From Larimichthys crocea (lineage: Eukaryota; Chordata; Actinopteri; Sciaenidae): DNA of 64,000 nt. The notes under the pieces are model-generated. The model saw only the letters and a list, made by a program, of their open reading frames with translations, was not told where the DNA came from and did no database searches. The DNA lies in the NCBI RefSeq assembly GCF_000972845.2, contig NC_040016.1, positions 25,291,320 through 25,355,319 on the forward strand, in the 5' to 3' direction. Below are positions 1 to 9,969 of the stretch, piece by piece (position 1 is the first letter of the stretch; the number at the start of each line of letters is the position of its first letter). The position numbers were made by a program, and so were the translations under genes.

Positions 1-388
1 GCAACAGGACCCCGCTTTATCCACAGCTTCCCTTCACTGCCCACTTAATTCAAGGTTACATGGTCTGAATATTAGAGGTGGTTCAAACTTACGTCCCAGA
101 AAATAGTTCCAACGAAATTCAGTTTTTAACCCAAAATGATCCAAACTAATCTTTGTTCTCGGTGTCTGATTTTCATTTTCCTCGTTCGTGTGAACCGACA
201 TCAGGATGTTTCTTGGATCGGCTTCTTGTTGTTGCTGCAGACCAGATTTCCTGTGAGGGCTTTGAACGGGTCACATTCAGACTGGAGATGAAAGCAAATG
301 GAAATAAATTACAGCGACACTTTCAGGCTGATCATATTGTGGATGCAGCCAAACTGAACTCCAGGCTACGGATACGGCTGAGGAGTCA

Positions 389-415
389 GTGTGTGTGTGT
401 GTGTGTGTGTGTGTG
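389..415. repeat. (GT)n microsatellite
   Basis: Uninterrupted GT dinucleotide array. It is the first of three long arrays in the first 700 bases. The preceding 388 bases show nothing I recognise. Confidence 0.97.
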
Positions 416-488
416 ATGCTGGCATTTGTCTGGCGTCTGGTTGGCACAACTGGTACCCGACTAGCGACAGGTGTGTCTGTTTAGTGTT

Positions 489-491
<3 letters not shown>

Positions 492-531
<40 letters not shown>
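492..531. repeat. (AC)n microsatellite
   Basis: Twenty uninterrupted AC units. It lies in the opposite strand sense to the GT arrays on either side. Confidence 0.98.
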
Positions 532-534
<3 letters not shown>

Positions 535-655
535 TTACAACCCTGGCTCACTGTCTGTTCGGTTTAATCCGCTATCTGGAAGGTTGCCGTGGCAGCCAGG
601 GGCTTCCAAGGTTGTGTGTGTGCCGAACAGCGATGTGTGCAGGTGTGTATACATG

Positions 656-658
<3 letters not shown>

Positions 659-696
<38 letters not shown>
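659..696. repeat. (GT)n microsatellite
   Basis: Nineteen uninterrupted GT units, preceded by imperfect GT-rich sequence from about 613. The following bases, about 700-936, are T-rich and show no recognisable element. Confidence 0.98.
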
Positions 697-698
<2 letters not shown>

Positions 699-936
699 TC
701 AGCATAACTTTTGCCACTAGTTATGATTTGTGATTTTTAAAGTGATAGTTCGTCATTTTCTTTAGTTTTTTTTTTTTTACAGTTTTTCTCCCAACATTTG
801 AACAAACATGAGATAAAACTTGACACTGAACATTTAGACAGTTGTTAATGCATCATATTAGATTTTTACAGCAGAGCTCACAGCCTGACTATTCGATCTG
901 TTAGTCAGCGATCTTTCAGTCGGGGAAGTCTGCAGT

Positions 937-944
937 AGTGTAAC
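937..944. repeat. Left target-site duplication of hAT element
   Basis: AGTGTAAC lies immediately left of the element end and is repeated exactly at 1887-1894 on its right. Eight-base duplications are the rule for hAT transposons. Confidence 0.93.
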
Positions 945-1886
945 CAGTGGCGTCACTAGGCCTATTCTAAAATATTCTCAAGCCCCCCTAAATAATTTGG
1001 TTGTGTTTTATTATTATTTTTATTTATTAAAACAAATTTTCACAAAAAATGCATATTTATGCACTACGAAGTGGCCAGAATATGAGTTTAAACCAATGAT
1101 CATATAAACTGTCATTATTCACTTAAATATGATCATAAATCTCATTTCATCAGGTACGGTAGAGAGAGCCCCTTCAGTGCGTCATTATACAATCCATTCC
1201 ACTTTTTCATATAGAGAACGCCCACATCACTGAAATTCCAGTCCATGTTTTCCATGCGACCCTGCTCACTGCCGCTTGCGTGTTTACCTCTGAAGTACAC
1301 AGAGCCGAACCTCACAGCGGCAAGAGCAGAGCGCGAACGCATGGGTGAAGGATGGACATTAGAGCCTTTTTCAAGAAAGTAAGCATTCATCACTGCTGGT
1401 AGTAACACTTAGCTAACAGCAGAAAAGCTCCATGTAATTAATAAACCAAAATGTTCCGTGTTTGAATCCCAGCTGGCCAGCTCTGAAAGTTCCTAGCTGC
1501 TGCTAGCTAGTTGAGATGACTTCTGTTAACCATTCCCGCTATTCGTTTCCTGACTGTGGTCGGGAAACACAGGGGAGATCCGTCTTCTCCAGGGCCGAAG
1601 TAGTTTCTCCGGGGCGAACTCCCAAGATTCGACCCCACACTAGTGATGCGTGGGCCGGCCCGAAACCGCGGGCTTTTATTTGTATTTTAGCACAATTTAA
1701 CTGGTGTTGTTTAGCTGGTAAAGCAGCTGAAGGTGTATGGAGGCGTCATCGTCTTAGATTAATCAATTGATTGACAAAGCTTTAATTGGTGCTCTGAAAA
1801 AAATTTCGGCGCGCGCATGGCGCGCAATAACTTTTCTCCTCTACGGGCTAAGCCACCCCAGTTTCTTAAACCTAGTGACGTCCCTG
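945..1886 (+). mobile_element. Non-autonomous hAT DNA transposon
   Basis: The 942-bp element begins CAGTGGCGTCACTAGG. It ends with CCTAGTGACGTCCCTG, whose reverse complement matches the start at 14 of 16 bases. A perfect 8-bp target duplication (AGTGTAAC) flanks it, as hAT transposase produces. The interior is AT-rich, then GC-rich from about 1550. No full transposase ORF remains. A short plus-strand frame at 1352-1378 reads MDIRAFFKK and stops at a GTAAGC splice donor, which resembles the first exon of a hAT transposase. It is therefore probably a deletion derivative mobilised in trans. The superfamily call is firm; the exact family is not known to me. Confidence 0.92.
1352..1378 (+). pseudogene. 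Remnant first coding exon of hAT transposase
   Basis: ATG opens nine codons, MDIRAFFKK, followed directly by GTAAGC, a good splice donor. Short MDI-x-FFK starts are typical of the first exon of some fish hAT transposases (known of the family). No downstream transposase exon is visible inside the element, so this is a relic. A nine-codon match is weak by itself; its position within a structurally proven hAT element supports it. Confidence 0.45.
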
Positions 1887-1894
1887 AGTGTAAC
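1887..1894. repeat. Right target-site duplication of hAT element
   Basis: AGTGTAAC, an exact copy of 937-944. Confidence 0.93.
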
Positions 1895-2803
1895 GTTATT
1901 CCCTGTAGGTGTCAGAGGCCGGCCCGGCTGCTGAGCCCGGTTCTGTTTCCTTTGTTTCATTGGATGTGAAACTAGTACACAAGTGCAGGATGAATCATTA
2001 ACAACGAACAACTATTGCCTTTACAAACTGACTCTCAGGCTGAAAATGGAAGTTTAAACTGAGCATGACACCCAGAATTATTCTGGTTTCTGCTTCAGGG
2101 AGCACACGGGCCCTGATTAACTGGCATCGCTCAGCCACCGTTGTCATCTGTGTTGCCCTGTTATTTCCACAAACATGAACAGATGAGACCAACAAATTGT
2201 GTTTGGGAACATAGCATGCAAATTAGCCTTGTATCCTGAAATTCCCTCATCGGAGACCAACTCCAGACCTGGACGCTGACCCAGTCTTGGTCCAATTTAG
2301 CCCCCCTGCCCAAAAAAAAACGTTTTTCATCTCACCAGAGCAGCATAAGTGTTAGTGTGGGAAGCTTTCCTGCAGAAAATGAACTTGCCAGGCCTTCAGC
2401 TAACACATGAACATGAAACCCAATCCAAAATAATAAGACATGTTCATAGAGCGAACCCCACGAGGTGAACTGACGGGGCGTTTAAAAGCCAACTGTCGCC
2501 TTCAGGGCGGCCAGGTGGAACTGTAACACTGAACTCTGGGCTAGGTGGAAGAAGCTTGGTTGGAGCTGAAATGCAGTTCAGAAGTTTTCTGTGAAGATAC
2601 AGAAAATGTAACTATGCAACACACACAGTGTATGTGACACACGAGCAACTATTTCTCTGAAGAGGAGGTCTTCAGGGGAAGAGGACGCTGTCCTTTAATG
2701 TGAACTTGAAATCATTACCACATCATTAGCTAATCTGACATAAATCTAATAATTGTATTGTTTTTTTTCCAGATGGATTTAGTTTTTACCAGCCAATGTT
2801 TCC
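1895..2803. other. Unassigned non-coding stretch
   Basis: I see no gene, terminal repeat or recognisable transposon protein here. Reading frames are short and interrupted on both strands. Confidence 0.5.
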
Positions 2804-2825
2804 CACACACACACACACACACACA
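2804..2825. repeat. (CA)n microsatellite
   Basis: Eleven uninterrupted CA units. Confidence 0.96.
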
Positions 2826-2964
2826 AACAAAGTTTTAAAGTTTTAAACTTGAAATGTCAAATGTCAATAAAATAATGGACATTGTTATATTTGTTTCATT
2901 GAATAATTTCATTGTATAACACTAAGGTTAATGTTCTTTAATTAATGCTGATTTTGCTCTCAAA

Positions 2965-3245
2965 CCAACATTTTGATTTTAACCCACTCCTTTGGTAACA
3001 TTAACCCGACAACATGGTTCTGTTTTAGCCCATTTATTGGGTAACATTAACCTACTGTAACAGCAGAGTCATTTTTAACCCATTTTTGGGTAAACAGTCT
3101 CAACCCAACATGCTGGGTCAAGCCCATAACCCAACCCTGCTGGTCTAAAACAACCCAGTGTTGGCCAGGTCCAACTTTGGACCAGCGTTGGGTTACCCCA
3201 ATAACCCAAATTGGGTTATTTTCAACCCAGCAGTTTTAAGAGAGT
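2965..3245. mobile_element. MITE-like element rich in AACCCA/TGGGTT
   Basis: About a dozen alternating AACCCA and TGGGTT words occur within 280 bases, many able to pair as short hairpins. The block ends near CTGCTGGGTTG read on the minus strand. Fish genomes carry abundant short DNA-transposon derivatives with this wording. I cannot fix the termini or a target duplication, so the ends are approximate and the superfamily is unassigned. Confidence 0.5.
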
Positions 3246-3249
3246 AAGA

Positions 3250-3328
3250 AGAGAAAAGGAGAGAGTGAGTGAGCAAGAAGCCGCCGGACAAGAGTAAATG
3301 TGGGACTGACTTTTAGTGGTTGGTGAAA
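3250..3328 (+). repeat. Fragment of interspersed repeat family shared with 47.6 kb and 61.1 kb
   Basis: The segment shares the wording GAGCAAGAAGC, GGACAAGAGTA and TGGGACTGACTTTTAGTGG with 47655-47730 and in part with 61065-61135. All three copies are on the plus strand. No coding capacity is visible, and the family is not known to me by name. Confidence 0.75.
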
Positions 3329-4436
3329 TAAAAGATAACTACTTCACGATATGAAACGATGCCTTTTTTCTTGTCTCTTTAACTTTGAGAAAAGACAGTT
3401 GTAATTGTTGTGGATGTGAGACCCCGGGCTGCAGAAATTACATGGTGTGCTTTTAAGAAATTTATTACGATTAGATTAAAATTTAATTTATTCTATAAGA
3501 TTTGTCCTTTCTTTGGAAATCATTTCTGTTGTTTTGTCTTCGTTCCTCCTGGAAAGTTGCCTGAAATAGTTTTTACTGCGTTTCTTTGTGCCAGACTGAT
3601 TACATGAAACTAACCTCCAGCTTCACTTTGTCTTCCTGCCCTCTCCTCGTGTCTCAGTAACTGTGTGGCCCTCACACGGTAACTGCTCTCTCCTCCACAG
3701 TTTCTTCGAGTTCACTCCAAAAGAAAAGCCGCGGCGCTAATTACTCCCACAAGTGGAGTCACGCTGTCGAGTACAAAGCGTGGAACGTAGATTTTCAGCT
3801 CTCTTTTCATCTGTGACTCGGGAAGGCTGCTCGCTACTTCAACTAACTTGACCTTCTCCATTGAAGTCATACTGTGCTGTACTCCAGATTTCTTTTTTGT
3901 GTGTGTGTGTTAAATCTCAGCAGGAGCTCAGCAGCCGTGCGTCTGACACTATCTGCCCCCAAAGATCCAACATCTCCTCCAGGATTCAGACGCTTTACCA
4001 GCTCTGTGATAACTGAACAAAGGGAGGGAGCTTCTTCAAAGCCAGGCCTGGTTTGTCATGTTCACAGAGTGTCCGCCTCAGCAGGTTGCCCCTTATGAAT
4101 TTAACCTTAATCTTTTATACAGTGGCACCATATAGAGATGAAGATGTTGCTGAAGCTGTCCAACTTCTGTATTTGTCCCCCTGGTTCAAATTTGGGGAGA
4201 TTCGCTGGTTCACAAACGGTTTCTGGGTTTGAGTGTTGACTAACTTGCAGACCCGCCGGCTAGTGTACAGTAACAAACAGTAATAATAATTCTGGTTATT
4301 GTGTGAGTATCACATGAGTGATGGAACGATCCAGTGAAGACACGGTGTGGAGATGCTGCAGGGTCTTGATTGATGAATGAGGAGAAGGTGTGCAGGTTGA
4401 CGCAGGAGGAGGATGATTAGGTGGTGTTACGCCACG

Positions 4437-4438
<2 letters not shown>
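3329..4438. other. Unassigned non-coding stretch
   Basis: It contains only a short GT run near 3898 and interrupted frames. No gene or transposon signature is recognised. Confidence 0.5.

Positions 4439-4467
<29 letters not shown>
4439..4467. repeat. (CA)n microsatellite
   Basis: Fourteen CA units. Confidence 0.97.
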
Positions 4468-4469
<2 letters not shown>

Positions 4470-4489
4470 TTGTGAGTTAAAGCGGCTTT

Positions 4490-4810
4490 CTGAAATGACT
4501 GCAAAGAAATCTAAAAATACAGTTTCTATTTAAAATTGCAGTAATTTAATGTAATTTCAAATGCTAAATTGCAAGTAATTACTGTGATCACTAGGTACAG
4601 CACCATACTGTAATTTAACAATAAAATAATGTAGTGTTAGTGTAATTTTATAGTTACCATGAAAACACAGTACTTTTTTTTTACAGTAACTGTGTCTGGT
4701 TACTGTAGAAACACAGTACAATCCTGTGATTTTCATGTATATTATCATAAAATAATGACTTGATATAGTTTACTGCGATTATTAACCAGGAATTTACTGT
4801 GATTTCTGTG
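4490..4810. mobile_element. MITE-like element rich in ACAGTA/TACTGT
   Basis: The block is dense in TTACTGT, ACAGTA and AATTTTA words in both senses. Related wording occurs at about 7375-7500 and 30120-30370. This looks like a short AT-rich DNA-transposon derivative, but no terminal repeat or target duplication could be fixed. Confidence 0.4.
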
Positions 4811-4841
4811 ACAGGACACAAGGGGAAAAATAAGACAAAGT

Positions 4842-5447
4842 TACCCCTAAAAGAACGGCTCCGCTCCGGAACGACAGCATACTCCGCCGTCCACCAACTC
4901 ACACATAATCTGTTTGTGATGCGCTCAGGTGCGTCTCCGCCGGGCCGAGCGCCACGAAAATGCACGAGATCTCACGAATTCACACATAATCGTGTGATAT
5001 TTCCGGCTGTAGTCTCTTTGACTCCTGCGATGACATTCCATGCTGCATCTTTTTTCTGGTGTCCTCATAAAAAGGATGTGAGGTGTCATCAATGATTACA
5101 CCTGAAAACCTCTCACCTGTTGGCTTCAGGTCGGCCCCGCCCATTATGACGTGTTCTTGTAATGAAACTCGAGCCGCGGTGAACACAGAGTATTTTATTT
5201 TGAAAATCAACCGGGGTTTTATTTTGTATTTTGTAGCTGATTTCCTTCCCTGCACAATCTGCTCTGAGCTGAATTTATGCACCGTGCTCCGGCGTCCGTG
5301 AACAATAGAAGCTCTGCGTATGTGTTGCGGAGGGCTGCCGGACGCCGCAGTCGTTCCGGAGCCGTGACCCAGTGGAACCAGAGACTGTGAGAGCTGACAC
5401 ATTGACTAACATTGAAACATATCGGCTCAGTGTGTTTTAGGGGTTAC
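4842..5447 (-). mobile_element. Inverted-repeat element, copy 1 (second copy at 18255)
   Basis: The element starts near ACCCCTAAAAGAACGG and ends near TTTTAGGGGT, giving short terminal inverted repeats (ACCCCTAAAA). A GGCTCCG..GGAACGAC motif lies inside both ends. The same sequence occurs in the opposite orientation at 18255-18779, where the peptide translations also align over about 60 codons. The open frame spanning most of the element has no recognised domain and is probably incidental. It is likely a non-autonomous DNA transposon; the superfamily is unassigned because no clean target duplication was found. Confidence 0.65.
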
Positions 5448-5449
5448 AG

Positions 5450-6285
5450 ACAGACAATGACAGAGTTACAGTCAAAGACTGTATAAAAGATGGACGTTTT
5501 TGCAGAGTGGTGGCTCTGGCCTTCGCCATCTCTGCAGTCTTTCCTCTGTTTGTCTGCAGTTCAAAGCAGCAGTGGTCGAGCTGCACCTTCCCTCCTGTGT
5601 TGTTTACACACAGTGGACACGATGAGAACTGTATGATGGGAAATATCATGGATTACGGCGGCCTGTGAAGCAGCAGTGTTACAACAAGACACAGCTGCTA
5701 ATGAAAGAGAGAGAGAAACTGAAGTTTGTGAAAAGAGACGAGAAGGAAACTAGTAAGCAACCAAACTGAGCAAGAGGCAAAGGTTACTACTTACGACTAT
5801 TTGGGCAGTTTATAGTCATTGTTTTCATCCTGATATTTCCTCTGCCGTTTCTGTGATTTGTCTTTTGCTACCATGTGAAGCTCTATTTAAAATAAATGTA
5901 TTATTGCCGTTATTATACTATTTTAAATTGTTTTTTGTAGCTGTATCTAAAAACTAAAATGAGATCCAGATTAAAAAAACTAAATTGAACTTCACCACAC
6001 AGATCCGTCCCGTCTGCAGCCCCCAGTGTCAACCATGCTGCACGTCTGGTCACTCAGATGAGTTAAGAACTGATCGTCAGGTCTGACATTTGACGATCAT
6101 GAAAGATTAAAGAGTTGTGACGCAGCCCAGCGAGGCAGGTCCAGGGCTGAGCAGAGCGCCGGGCTGCGTCTGGCATTTCATTTCAGTCAGACACCAAAAG
6201 GTTGTTGGATTTAGAGTTCAACAGTGAAACCTGTTCCTCCAGGCTGCAGAGAGCCGCACTCATCACACACAGGCTTATTAAAGCT

Positions 6286-6288
<3 letters not shown>
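5450..6288. other. Unassigned non-coding stretch
   Basis: A segment near 5475 (AAAGACTGTATAAAAGATGG) resembles wording common in fish interspersed repeats, but I cannot place it. No gene is seen. Confidence 0.4.

Positions 6289-6317
<29 letters not shown>
6289..6317. repeat. (CA)n microsatellite
   Basis: Fourteen CA units. Confidence 0.97.
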
Positions 6318-6319
<2 letters not shown>

Positions 6320-6436
6320 GAATAGACAGAAATGAGAAAAAAAAACCACACACAAACGCAGGAACATGCACATATACAAGTACACACATACACGACTGGC
6401 ATGTCGTCACTGTGAGGGATGCACACCTGCAGCATG

Positions 6437-6463
<27 letters not shown>
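6437..6463. repeat. (CA)n microsatellite
   Basis: Thirteen CA units, 120 bases after the previous array in the same strand sense. Confidence 0.97.
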
Positions 6464-6467
<4 letters not shown>

Positions 6468-6798
6468 GGGTAAGATAAAATGTAACCTGTCAGTGCCTTG
6501 CTCAGGGACACGTCTGAACTTTAACGTTTATTAATTCTGAGTCGTTCTCACTTCTGCCGCTCTGCACTTTAACTCCGTCTGTGTCAGCTCCCTCCACACA
6601 CGAGGGCATTTGTTTTTTTCTACACCCACCCAGGAGGAATATATAAAAACACGCTGAAATAATGTGACTCCTACCGCCTGTTACGCAACACTTAGTTACA
6701 GCCGAGTCATTTGATTGGACGAGAGGCGTTCCAGGAGTGCTGATATAGAGAATAACAGCACGGAGACGTTTAACTGCATGTATCGCTCTGTGTTCTGT

Positions 6799-6831
6799 TA
6801 CGTTATATTAACGTTATATTAACGTTATATA
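6799..6831. repeat. Short tandem repeat, 11-bp unit
   Basis: ACGTTATATTA is repeated about three times, the last copy incomplete. Confidence 0.85.
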
Positions 6832-6984
6832 AGACCCCGAGCATCTTTCTTCCTCTTTGACCGCTCACGTGTTGATTGACCTTTTCTTTGCAAAGAAAAT
6901 AAAAAGCTTGTCAGTCTATATTTCATTCTTCACCAGCAGCAGAGAAATTTCCACAACAGACCTTTTGCTACACGTCTGTGCCCC

Positions 6985-7385
6985 GGGTAAATCCACCAGC
7001 CTTCCGTCCCTGACTACGAGTTTTGCCTGCCTGTTTTCCTGTTCCTTGCCTGCCTGTGGCTGGGTGGCATTCAGCCTGTTCCGGCTCTGAGAGGAGACCC
7101 ACCTTGCCTGTTGCTGACTCCGTCTTGAGGTCCGGATCCTCACCCAGTCTTCATCTGAACCATATCCCAACCACTTCCCCCTCATCATACTTGTTAAGCC
7201 TGTTGAGACCTTTTGGACTATTGTCTGCTCACGAGTCCCACGCATCCATTACCTGCCATGCACCCCTGGATCTACTTCTGTCACCATCTCCTGGTTTGCT
7301 GTGACAGTCTGCTGAATAAAGACTGTAAAGGGACACTTGGTTCATTAGTGCTGCAGTTGGGTTCATTCCATACCCGTTACAGCTA
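6985..7385 (+). mobile_element. LTR-like retroelement fragment (3' portion)
   Basis: The stretch is rich in CCTGCC and TTGCCTG words. It then has GAATAAAGACTG (an AATAAA polyadenylation signal near 7315) and closes with CTGCAGTTGGGTTC..CCGTTACA. This layout matches the 3' half of fish LTR-retroelement long terminal repeats as I know them. The left terminus and any target duplication could not be found, so only a fragment is claimed. No retroelement coding sequence is adjacent. Confidence 0.4.
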
Positions 7386-7565
7386 CACAGTAACTAACCG
7401 GCAGCTGTTGACATGTAACGCTACAGTACATTGGTTACTGTAATTTTCTACTGTACATTATTGGTAACTGTTTTTTAGAACACTTGACAAAACATCAGCA
7501 GTTTGAATTAAACTACAGTTCCCTGCGCCGTCTTTGGAAAATCTGACATTTGAACAACTTGTTAA

Positions 7566-7858
7566 GAGCGGCAGTAGCTCAGTCCATAGAGACTTGGCTT
7601 GGGAACCGGAGGGTGACCGGTTCAAGTCCCACATGGACCAAAAATATGGAAGGTGGACTGGTAGCTGGAGAGGTGCCAGTTCACCTCCTGGGCACTGCCG
7701 AGGTGCCCTTGAGCAAGGCACCGACTCCCCCCAACTGCTCACTGGGTGCTGGTCTGGCTGGCTGCCCATCCCTCCATCATCTCTCTCCACATTTGCATGT
7801 CTATGCCGTGTGTGTGTGTCCGGGTAAAATGCATGTATATCTTCTTCTTCTTCTTCTA
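7566..7858 (+). mobile_element. tRNA-derived SINE
   Basis: The head is tRNA-like. It has a pol III A box (TAGCTCAGTCCATAG from 7575) and a B box (GGTTCAAGTCC, 7619-7629), spaced as in a tRNA. The body follows with GCCCTTGAGCAAGGCACC, and the 3' end is a (CTT)n tail at 7841-7858. A head, body and simple tail define a SINE rather than a functional tRNA gene. The related CCTTGAGCAAG-ACACC wording recurs near 13632. Flanking duplications were not clear. Overlapping short ORFs are incidental. Confidence 0.85.
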
Positions 7859-7895
7859 AGTGTCCGTTAAAAAATAAATGGAGATTGGAGGTCAC

Positions 7896-7954
7896 GCTGT
7901 TATACTGAATACCAGCATGCTGTGACCGGCCGTGCGGTTATTCAGTATAACAGC
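7896..7954. repeat. Perfect 16-bp inverted repeat with 27-bp spacer
   Basis: GCTGTTATACTGAATA (7896-7911) is exactly complementary to 7939-7954. It lies just downstream of the SINE tail and may be an end or an internal palindrome of a DNA transposon. Confidence 0.85.
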
Positions 7955-9083
7955 ACTCCATCATGTGATATTGCTTTTTTTTTTTCATCACAGATTCATT
8001 TTAGTCTTTTTGACATTCAGTTTGAAGACGCGTTACGATCCACGATTTAGTCTCTGACTTTTGGACAATCAGATGAATTTCTGGCAGGTCGCAAACTTTA
8101 CTCGAGTCTTGCAGGTTGAGCAGTTCCACTGTTTGATTTCCCACTTGGCTGCTGTCAAAAGATCAGACATGAGCTGTAGTGAGCTTGTTTTAATATTAAG
8201 AGTAAGTGAAAAAAGAACTGCTGCCAAGACACACAACAGTTTGTGTTTCCTCAGTGATCTTCATGCCCATGTTCCTTATTTTCATTTATTTCATGTATTT
8301 AATTTCAGGGACAGCACGCATTAATCAACATTTCTCTAAGTGTGCCACTGGATCGTTTTCAACTTGCAGTCCTCTGGCGAGATCTTTTAAACCCTCATAG
8401 TGACGGAAATTTACAGAATGAACGGAGACAACGACGGCAACAAATTCTTCAAGACAGAACACGAGCCTTAGAGAAACAGCAGACAGAGCATCAGCGCAAT
8501 AAACAAGAGACAAAACCCTGTCCTGCAGAGCAGCAGTAAACAGTGCTCGCAACACAGAGTTACAGTATAACAACTAGAGAAGGAAATACAGATGGTTAAT
8601 ATCTTATATGCTCCATACAGACCAAAGCCATGCGACGGGGGAGACAGGTTTACATTTAATATTAGATGTCTTTTCGGAGCCAAAGGATCCTGATTGCAGT
8701 TTCAACCCAGACCTGGAGCACCTGGATCCCATCATCCAGCACAGCTATCTTTTTCCCCGCCAGCACCTGCAACCCCTTTGGCTCTGCTGAACACGACTCA
8801 CATCTAAATTTACCTCTGTGTGTTTTCTTGACTGCAATAAATACCTTAAAGTTGTTGCCGTGTTTTGCCATGGCTCACATGCTGCACTAACCTTTCCTAA
8901 AATAACAGTTAATTACCTCGATGACCTGACTGAAATGTTTTTTTTTCTGCAGATCTATCGTCTCCAGGCTGTGAACACCTCATGACCAGCACGGTGCTGT
9001 GAGGTGATTTGCAGCCTGTAAACACGATGGGTTAAAAAGCGAATTAACATTTTAAATTCACACAGAACTTGTGCTCATGAAGC
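7955..9083. other. Unassigned non-coding stretch
   Basis: Reading frames are short and interrupted. No transposon protein motif or gene is recognised. Confidence 0.5.
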
Positions 9084-9143
9084 ATGCCTCCACCTGGTAT
9101 GCCTCCACCTGGTATGCCTCCACCTGGTATGCGTACTCCTGGT
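9084..9143 (+). repeat. Minisatellite, 15-bp unit, four copies
   Basis: ATGCCTCCACCTGGT is repeated three times perfectly, then once as ATGCGTACTCCTGGT. The unit length is a multiple of three, but no long frame is associated with it. Confidence 0.95.
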
Positions 9144-9177
9144 TGCTGTAGCCTCCTGCGTCATTGCATTGCTTACT

Positions 9178-9250
9178 TAAAGGTCCAGTTTGTCAGATTT
9201 ATGAGGCTCTATTTACAGAATATGCCACCGTAGTTTCTCCTTCACACGAG
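9178..9250 (+). repeat. End of an interspersed repeat shared with 34.3 kb
   Basis: AAAGGTCCAGT-TGTCAGATTTA and GAGGCTCTATTTACAGAATATG match the reverse complement of 34320-34382. The 34-kb copy continues into sequence also found at 21345-21440. It is probably a fish DNA-transposon derivative, but I cannot name it. Confidence 0.65.
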
Positions 9251-9436
9251 GAAGGAGAGCGTGAAGGAGAGAGTTTGTCCACAAAACTCTGATATACTGC
9301 AAGAGTTTTACCTGCAAGTGCTTAATCAATATTGTGTGAAGTCGTTTGGCGAGGACGTAAAGGTAACAGGCTTTCATTTATATGTGAAAGTCCTGTTTTA
9401 ATCGGTTTTCAGTCAGACAATGAGCATCCCACGAGC

Positions 9437-9461
9437 TGTGTGTGTGTGTGTGTGTGTGTGT
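9437..9461. repeat. (TG)n microsatellite
   Basis: Twelve TG units. Confidence 0.96.
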
Positions 9462-9493
9462 AGCTAAAGCCCAGACACACAACGTCAATGGAG

Positions 9494-9510
9494 ACACACA
9501 CACACACACA
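9494..9510. repeat. (AC)n microsatellite
   Basis: Eight AC units, in the opposite sense to the array 30 bases upstream. Confidence 0.95.
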
Positions 9511-9969
9511 TGCAGGCAGGCAGCATCTGGCATCATCTGGGAGAGCAGGAAGCATGTGATCAAAGCTGTATGTTGCCAATCAGGTTTCTCTTTGATGTGA
9601 GCTCCTTCAGGTTACGACTGGATCCTATGAGGGTCCTTCAGCGGCGTCCTCCAGAGACAGAGACGGGAAAAAGTGTGGAAGGCTCGGAGAATGAGATATT
9701 TATGTTCCTACAACATGAGAAGGTGTAACGTGACGGCGAGGACACGGAGAACGGGCCGCTGATCACGCGTCGACGTTAACTCAAAGTGCAGCAGAGTTGT
9801 GCAACTTGCTAAGAAAAGTGATGATGCCCAAATATGATCATGAAAATGAATCACCTAATATTTTGATGAGGATGAAAATGATGTGAATGATATGCTACGA
9901 CCTTCACAATTACCAAATCTTAACGATACAAATGCACAATGCACTGAACTTGTCGTTGGTGTCACCACT

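Noticed and set aside
153..416. Coding frames running through CA/GT arrays
   Set aside because: The repeated VCVCV or THTHT ends come from dinucleotide repeats. The same happens at several other arrays.
4980..5402. 140-codon minus-strand frame as a protein
   Set aside because: It lies within an inverted-repeat element. The other copy keeps only part of the frame, and no domain is seen.
7566..7640. Functional tRNA gene
   Set aside because: A and B boxes are present, but the sequence continues into a SINE body and (CTT)n tail, and the acceptor ends do not pair as in a tRNA.
9084..9143. CRISPR-like array
   Set aside because: Units are directly tandem with no spacers, and the genome is eukaryotic.
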